From JBGANR01 sp044222225 (GTDB lineage: Bacteria > Actinomycetota > Actinomycetes > Mycobacteriales > Mycobacteriaceae): a stretch of DNA of 64,000 nt. Positions 59,845-64,000 of this stretch are shown here, one piece after another. Position 1 is the first letter of the stretch. The number at the start of each line of letters is the position of its first letter. The position numbers and the translations under genes are program-made. The stretch spans positions 54,081 through 118,080 of the forward strand of contig JBGANR010000017.1 of NCBI GenBank assembly GCA_044222225.1, given 5' to 3'. The notes under the pieces are model-generated. The model saw only the letters and a program-made list of their open reading frames with translations, was not told the origin of the DNA and did no database searches.

Positions 59845-61125
59845 ATGACTTCTGCACTCATCCGTCCCGTCGGTCCCGCTGCCCGCTCGACCGCTGCCCG
59901 CTCGACCGCCGCCCGCACCGCGGCGCCCCGATCGTCCGGACCCCGCCGCGCCGTCGCACGGCCTGCCATCACGACGCCCAAGCTCGCCATCTCGGACAAG
60001 CCCGCGGCGGCGGTGCTGCGCATCGCCCGGCTGCGCGGCCCGATCTTCCGAGACGACGCCGCGGCGGCCACCGGGCTCTCGGTGTCCACCGTCAACCGGC
60101 AGGTCTCGGCGCTGCTCGCCGGCGGTCTGCTGCGCGAGCGCGCCGACCTGACGCCCCCCGGCGCGATCGGACGTCCGCGGCTGCCGTTCGAGCTCAATCA
60201 CGGCGCCTACCTCACGCTCGGCATCCACATCGGCTTCAAGACGACGTCCATCACCACCCACGATCTCTTCCATCGCGTCGTCGGCGCCATCTCCATCGCG
60301 ACGCCCACCCCCGAGGACCCGGTGGCGAGCCTGACTGCCATCGGGCTCAGCGCCCGTGCGTTCCTCGACCGCTGGCGGGGCAAGCACGTGCTCGGTGCCG
60401 GTGTCGCGATCGGCGGGCACGTCGGTCCGCGCGGCGTCGTCGACCACCCGCGGCTCGGCTGGCACGGCGCCCCCGTCGGCGACGCGATCGCGCGGGCGCT
60501 CGGCGTACCCGTCGCCGTCGCATCGCACGTCGAGGCGATGGCCGCCGCCGAACTGCTGCTCGGCGCCGACAGCGGCCGCGGCAGCTTCCTCTACGTCTAT
60601 GCCCGCGAGATGGTCGGCATCGCGTTCGCCGTCGACGGCTCGGTCTACCACCCGGCCGGCGGGCCGCCGGTCATCGGGCACTTCCCGGTGGGAGCGACGA
60701 CGCTGCTCGATCCCTACCGGACCGGCCAGCTCGAAGGCAGTGTCAGCGACACCGGGATCGTCGCCGCCGCCAGGTACGCCGGACTCGACGTCGCCGATGT
60801 CGCCGACGTCCATGCGGCGGCGAAGAGCGGCGACGAGACGGCTCGCACGCTGCTCATCGAGCGCGCCGAGGCCCTCGGCCGGGCCGTGGCCTTCGTCTCG
60901 GACATCTTCAACCCGGATCACATCGTGCTCGGCGGCCAGGCGTTCACCGACGCCCCGTGGACGCTGCCGCACCTGTCCCGCACGGTGTCGACGACGTCCG
61001 TCGTCGGCGGCCGGGACGTCCGGGTCTCGCGGACGGCGAGCACCGTCCAGCAGCAGGCGGCGGGCGCCGTCTCGCTCGACGCCGTCTACAGCGATCCGAT
61101 CGGGACGCTCGCGCTGACGGCTTGA
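59845..61125 (+). CDS. ROK-family transcriptional regulator (Rv0485-like)
   Basis: A 426-residue regulator. A low-complexity N-terminus with repeated ARSTA units is followed by a winged helix (FRDDAAAATGLSVSTVNRQVSALLAGGLLRE) and the ROK sugar-kinase fold (GVAIGGHVGPRGVVDHPRLGW, VASHVEAMAAAELLLG, HIVLGGQAF). The domain order and the flanks of the ROK part resemble mycobacterial Rv0485. The zinc-binding cysteine cluster of classical ROK proteins is not evident in this one. It stands alone between the two RES modules. Confidence 0.87.
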   Translation: MTSALIRPVGPAARSTAARSTAARTAAPRSSGPRRAVARPAITTPKLAISDKPAAAVLRIARLRGPIFRDDAAAATGLSVSTVNRQVSALLAGGLLRERADLTPPGAIGRPRLPFELNHGAYLTLGIHIGFKTTSITTHDLFHRVVGAISIATPTPEDPVASLTAIGLSARAFLDRWRGKHVLGAGVAIGGHVGPRGVVDHPRLGWHGAPVGDAIARALGVPVAVASHVEAMAAAELLLGADSGRGSFLYVYAREMVGIAFAVDGSVYHPAGGPPVIGHFPVGATTLLDPYRTGQLEGSVSDTGIVAAARYAGLDVADVADVHAAAKSGDETARTLLIERAEALGRAVAFVSDIFNPDHIVLGGQAFTDAPWTLPHLSRTVSTTSVVGGRDVRVSRTASTVQQQAAGAVSLDAVYSDPIGTLALTA

Positions 61126-61190
61126 TCGGCACGTACCCGCCACTCTGTGTAGCGATTGTTGCGTTGGTTGCGGAGGCGTAGGTTGGATGA

Positions 61191-61832
61191 ATGAGCCGAG
61201 TGAAGATTCGGGATACGGCCGGTGTCGTGCCAGCAGGGGAACCGATCGCCGGGCGCGCGGAGGGCGGCGTCGGTCGCATTCGTGTGGTCCGGGCTGCGCC
61301 ATCGGGCCGGTACCGACCCTCGTCTGACCGGTCGCCACGGATCGCCGGCGGGCGGACCGTGGACATCTCGTGGCCGTCGGCCGAGCCCGAGGGGCTTGCC
61401 GAGGACCTCTGGGGCGGATCGCCCACCATCGCCGAGCGGCAGGAGGCCGCCGAAAGGCAGTTGGCGCGGCAGTTCGAGATGCGACGTGAGGTCATCGCCG
61501 ACAGCATCACGGTGGACGCGGCCACCCGCATCTTGGGTGTCTCGGAGCAGGCGATCCGCGCGAGTCTAACGCGTGGCGACCTCCTCGGGATCAAAGACGG
61601 CAAGCAATGGCGGCTGCCGGTGTGGCAGTTCGACGCGGACGGCCCGCGGGGTTTCCTGCCCGGCATCGCTCGTGTCGCTGACGCCTTCCATGGCGGTGCG
61701 GTCCGGCTCTCCACGTGGATGACCTGCGAGAACGCTGATCTTGACGGCCGTACTCCGGCCTGGGCGTTGGCCTCCGGCGATGTCGCCGATGTTGTTCGTG
61801 TGGCGGCCGCCGCGACGGCCGCGGCGTGGTAG
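61191..61832 (+). CDS. Antitoxin of the second RES module
   Basis: A 213-residue protein with a variable N-terminal half and a helix-turn-helix-like part: ITVDAATRILGVSEQAIRASLTRGDL, then WRLPVWQFD. The RGDL and P-x-WQF landmarks match the antitoxin at 59018. The stop overlaps the GTG of the next gene, as in many toxin-antitoxin pairs. It is transcribed away from the first module, with the ROK gene between. Confidence 0.7.
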   Translation: MSRVKIRDTAGVVPAGEPIAGRAEGGVGRIRVVRAAPSGRYRPSSDRSPRIAGGRTVDISWPSAEPEGLAEDLWGGSPTIAERQEAAERQLARQFEMRREVIADSITVDAATRILGVSEQAIRASLTRGDLLGIKDGKQWRLPVWQFDADGPRGFLPGIARVADAFHGGAVRLSTWMTCENADLDGRTPAWALASGDVADVVRVAAAATAAAW

Positions 61833-62509
61833 CAGGCCACCCTCGGCCGCGACGCCCGCTACCCCGTCGTGGCCGTGTCGTCCACTGGCCTCCATCGTCC
61901 CGTCGAGGTTGGGTGCGCATCTATCACGAGTCCGCTCATACCCCGGACGGCCACACGCACCGCGGCTACGGCCCGCTCTACCGCTTCGACCCGCATGTCG
62001 CCGGCGCCGGCGGATCTCCGGGCGTGTGCGCTGACGGGAGGACCGTCCTGTACGTCGCCGACACTTTGGCGACCGGGCTCGCCGAGGTCTTCGGGGACCA
62101 GTTCGGCGGCGACATCTGTCCTGCCTACCGGGCGGCGATCATCACGGCGGCACAGCCGCTCCGGCTCTTGGACATCGCGACGCCCGGTGCGGCGATGCGG
62201 ATCGGCGCCTATCAGACGCTCGGTGCGGGAGAACAGCCTCGACGGTTGAGTCAGGAGTGGGCCCGTGCGATCCATGACGACCAGCCGGCGGACGGGGGAA
62301 CCCGGATCCGCGGCGTCTACTACCGCACCGCGCACACGGGTGGCGCCGCGGTCGCCTTGTGGAACTGCGACGGCGAGGTGGGTACGGCGACGGCATTCGG
62401 GGTGCGGCAGGACTTCGCATTGCATGACATCTGGGGCCGGGTCGTCGTGGCCGCGGAGTCCGCCGGAATGACCGTCACCAGGCAGTCGACGTGCCCGGCG
62501 TGTCCGTAG
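61826..62509 (+). CDS. Second RES-domain toxin
   Basis: A 227-residue protein with VRIYHESAHTPDGHTHRGYGPLYRFDPH (RES N-terminal block), TVLYVADTLATGLAEVFGD (the conserved Tyr and Glu), and IRGVYYRTAHTGGAAVALW near the end. It shares LY-x-A-D/G-x-x-T-x-LAEVF with the toxin at 58324. GTG 61826 overlaps the antitoxin stop. The first 28 residues are arginine- and proline-rich and may not be part of the fold, so a later start is possible. Confidence 0.8.
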   Translation: MVAGHPRPRRPLPRRGRVVHWPPSSRRGWVRIYHESAHTPDGHTHRGYGPLYRFDPHVAGAGGSPGVCADGRTVLYVADTLATGLAEVFGDQFGGDICPAYRAAIITAAQPLRLLDIATPGAAMRIGAYQTLGAGEQPRRLSQEWARAIHDDQPADGGTRIRGVYYRTAHTGGAAVALWNCDGEVGTATAFGVRQDFALHDIWGRVVVAAESAGMTVTRQSTCPACP

Positions 62510-62521
62510 TCGGATCGCGCG

Positions 62522-63721
62522 TCACCCGACGCCGAGCGCGCCCTTCATGAGGTGGGCGAGCTGGGCGGGGAGCTCGGGGCGTCCCCAATTACGGCGGACG
62601 CGGATCGAGTCGTTGGCGATCGACAGCGCCGCGTGGACAGTGACGGCCGCCGCGGCGGGGGAGATCCCGGGTTCGAGGCGCGTGACGAGGTCGGCCCACA
62701 GCGCCACGTAACGACGCTGACCGGCGAGCAGTTCGGCTGTGCCGGGCCCGGTGACGGCGTGTCGTGACGCGTGGGAGACGGCCAGCTCGGACGAGCCGGT
62801 GAGCACGCCGACGTAGGAGTCGACGAGCGCGGCGAGCCGGCCCGCCGCGTGGCGCGATGCCGCGTCGACCGTCGGATCATCGACCGCCGCCGGGTCGCCC
62901 GAATCGAGCGCGGCCACGGCCCCGGCCTCGACCAGCGCCGCTGCCCGGCGGCAGATCGCCTGAAGCAGAGCCTGTTTCGAGCCGAAGTGCTTGTAGACGC
63001 TCGGGCCGCTGATACCGACGGCGGCGCCGATCTCGTCGATGCCGACGTCGTGATAGCCGCGGACGCGGAACAGATCGGCCGCCGCCGTGATGAGCCGACT
63101 CGGCCGGTCGTCGCCGAGCGCGGGCGCCACGGACCGGACGCGCACCGCGGGCGGTTCCGGCGGCAGCAGCCGCACACGATGGACGACGACGCCGAGCCGG
63201 GCGCGCAGCTCGCGCGTCGGCATCCGGACGTGGTGCACACTCGCGCTGCCCGCCACCGAGAGGATGGCCCAGGCCGGCCCGCGCGCCTGTCGCGGCGTGA
63301 GGTCGGGCCGGTCGGCGAACAGCGCGCGTGCCCAGACGTCGAGGATCGCCGACGTCCGCCGCCCGACCTCCCGGTTCTGTTCCTCGGACAGGTGCAGGGT
63401 GTTCCACCGCCACAGCGCCATCGCGTCGGGCTTGGTGACGGCCAGCGTGACGAGCGCGCGTACCGCCTCGTCCGGATCGGTCATCGGCAACGCGGCGGTG
63501 CACGTCTCGATGTCGGCGACGGAGCCGAGGACGGCCGCCGCGAGCAGACCCTGCTTGTCGGCGAAATGCCGGTACAGCGACGGCGGCGTCACACCGACGG
63601 CGCGGGCGATCTCGGCGAGCGAGACGTCCGGATAGCTGCGCCGGCGGAACGCCTCACCGGCCTTCGCGATGATCTGATCGCGACGGTCGGCCGGCCTGCG
63701 CGCTGCGGGTGTGGTCGTCAT
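62522..63721 (-). CDS. Double TetR-family transcriptional regulator
   Basis: A 399-residue protein made of two TetR units in tandem. The first HTH is RRRSYPDVSLAEIARAVGVTPPSLYRHF (about residues 25-55) and the second is RVRGYHDVGIDEIGAAVGISGPSVYKHF (about residues 218-246); each is followed by its own helical domain. One polypeptide could therefore act as an internal dimer. It is divergent from fadA and probably controls that beta-oxidation operon. ATG 63721 is preferred over GTG 63730. Confidence 0.87.
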   Translation of the reverse strand: MTTTPAARRPADRRDQIIAKAGEAFRRRSYPDVSLAEIARAVGVTPPSLYRHFADKQGLLAAAVLGSVADIETCTAALPMTDPDEAVRALVTLAVTKPDAMALWRWNTLHLSEEQNREVGRRTSAILDVWARALFADRPDLTPRQARGPAWAILSVAGSASVHHVRMPTRELRARLGVVVHRVRLLPPEPPAVRVRSVAPALGDDRPSRLITAAADLFRVRGYHDVGIDEIGAAVGISGPSVYKHFGSKQALLQAICRRAAALVEAGAVAALDSGDPAAVDDPTVDAASRHAAGRLAALVDSYVGVLTGSSELAVSHASRHAVTGPGTAELLAGQRRYVALWADLVTRLEPGISPAAAAVTVHAALSIANDSIRVRRNWGRPELPAQLAHLMKGALGVG

Positions 63722-63887
63722 GGTGAACACAGGTTAGCGGCATCAACTGTGATTTGACGAGCAACTATGGCGTTTCAAGTTACTGCGGGTTAGCCTGTTG
63801 ACAAGGCGGGTGCTGACGCGCCCAACAGCCCCGGACCCACGGACGACGACGTCTGCGAGTGTTCGACCACCGAAAGGAAGCACCAGC

Positions 63888-64000
63888 GTGAGTCAGGAAG
63901 CGTTCATCTACGAGGCGATCCGCACGCCTCGTGGGAAGCAGAAGAAGGGCTCGCTGCACAGCGTCAAGCCCGTCGATCTCGTCACCGGACTCATCGACGA
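63888..64000 (+). CDS. fadA: Acetyl-CoA acetyltransferase (thiolase) FadA, 5' end
   Basis: Only the first 37 codons are inside the window. They read MSQEAFIYEAIRTPRGKQ and continue SLHSVKPVDLVTGLID, which closely matches the start of mycobacterial FadA (Rv0859), the thiolase of the FadAB beta-oxidation complex. GTG 63888 has AAGGAAG upstream. The rest, and perhaps fadB, lies beyond the window. The divergent double-TetR gene is the likely regulator. Confidence 0.85.
   Translation, partial: MSQEAFIYEAIRTPRGKQKKGSLHSVKPVDLVTGLID

Noticed and set aside
63722..63887. A palindromic operator between the double TetR gene and fadA
   Set aside because: GGTTAGC occurs twice as a direct repeat, but no convincing symmetric site was found.
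1..64000. CRISPR arrays, tRNA, rRNA or insertion sequences
   Set aside because: No regularly spaced repeats, cloverleaf-forming stretches or transposase-like proteins were seen by reading; a dedicated search could still find something short.

Overview
The window is GC-rich actinobacterial DNA. Its gene content points to the mycobacterial order (Mycobacteriales; a Gordonia-, Williamsia- or Tsukamurella-like genus is my best guess, not established). Pointers are an EthA-like monooxygenase, a Tat-exported phospholipase C of the mycobacterial type, a SigB/SigF-type sigma factor, a ROK regulator like Rv0485 and a FadA-type thiolase.

Layout. 1-2448: NHEJ repair (ligD partial, ku), divergent. 2462-4410: nucleoside hydrolase and ribokinase for nucleoside/ribose salvage. 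4503-10902: EthA-like monooxygenase, MFS exporter, divergent SDR / acyl-CoA dehydrogenase around a 22-bp palindrome, acyltransferase and TetR. 10993-17744: NarL-type response regulator, CynX-like transporter, GH3 glycosidase, DesK-like kinase, phospholipase C. Three convergent gene junctions (9.54, 10.91 and 14.78 kb) carry the same kind of stem-loop repeat.

18040-41261 is the standout region. A NarL-type response regulator is followed by seven tandem, translationally coupled gene pairs. Each pair is a six-TM histidine kinase with an HD phosphoacceptor box and an ATPase domain (A1-A7), followed by a second membrane protein with a kinase-like coiled helix, no phosphoacceptor histidine and a conserved RYEYD-like C-terminal tail (B1-B7). 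I recognise no named system with this architecture. Between pairs lie an Abi_2-type HEPN protein beside a decayed B-gene remnant, a MalT-like LuxR regulator, and a lower-GC anchored protein. A3 and B3 are fused in frame by an 8-G tract. A free-standing HTH closes the array, and a second one lies at 53448 next to a STAND NTPase/WD40 protein.

41358-48062: an ethanolamine-type permease, glutamine-synthetase-like ligase, class I amidotransferase, aldehyde dehydrogenase and SDR, with a divergent FadR-type regulator; together they fit gamma-glutamylation of ethanolamine or another amine. 48099-54723: SigF-type promoter with a chaB-like stub, sigma factor, STAND protein, ECF sigma. 54763-57842: LacI regulator and an MFS transporter fused to a universal stress domain. 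58324-62509: two divergent copies of a RES-toxin/antitoxin module on either side of a ROK regulator. 62522-64000: a double-TetR regulator divergent from the start of fadA. I saw no tRNA, rRNA, CRISPR array or insertion sequence.
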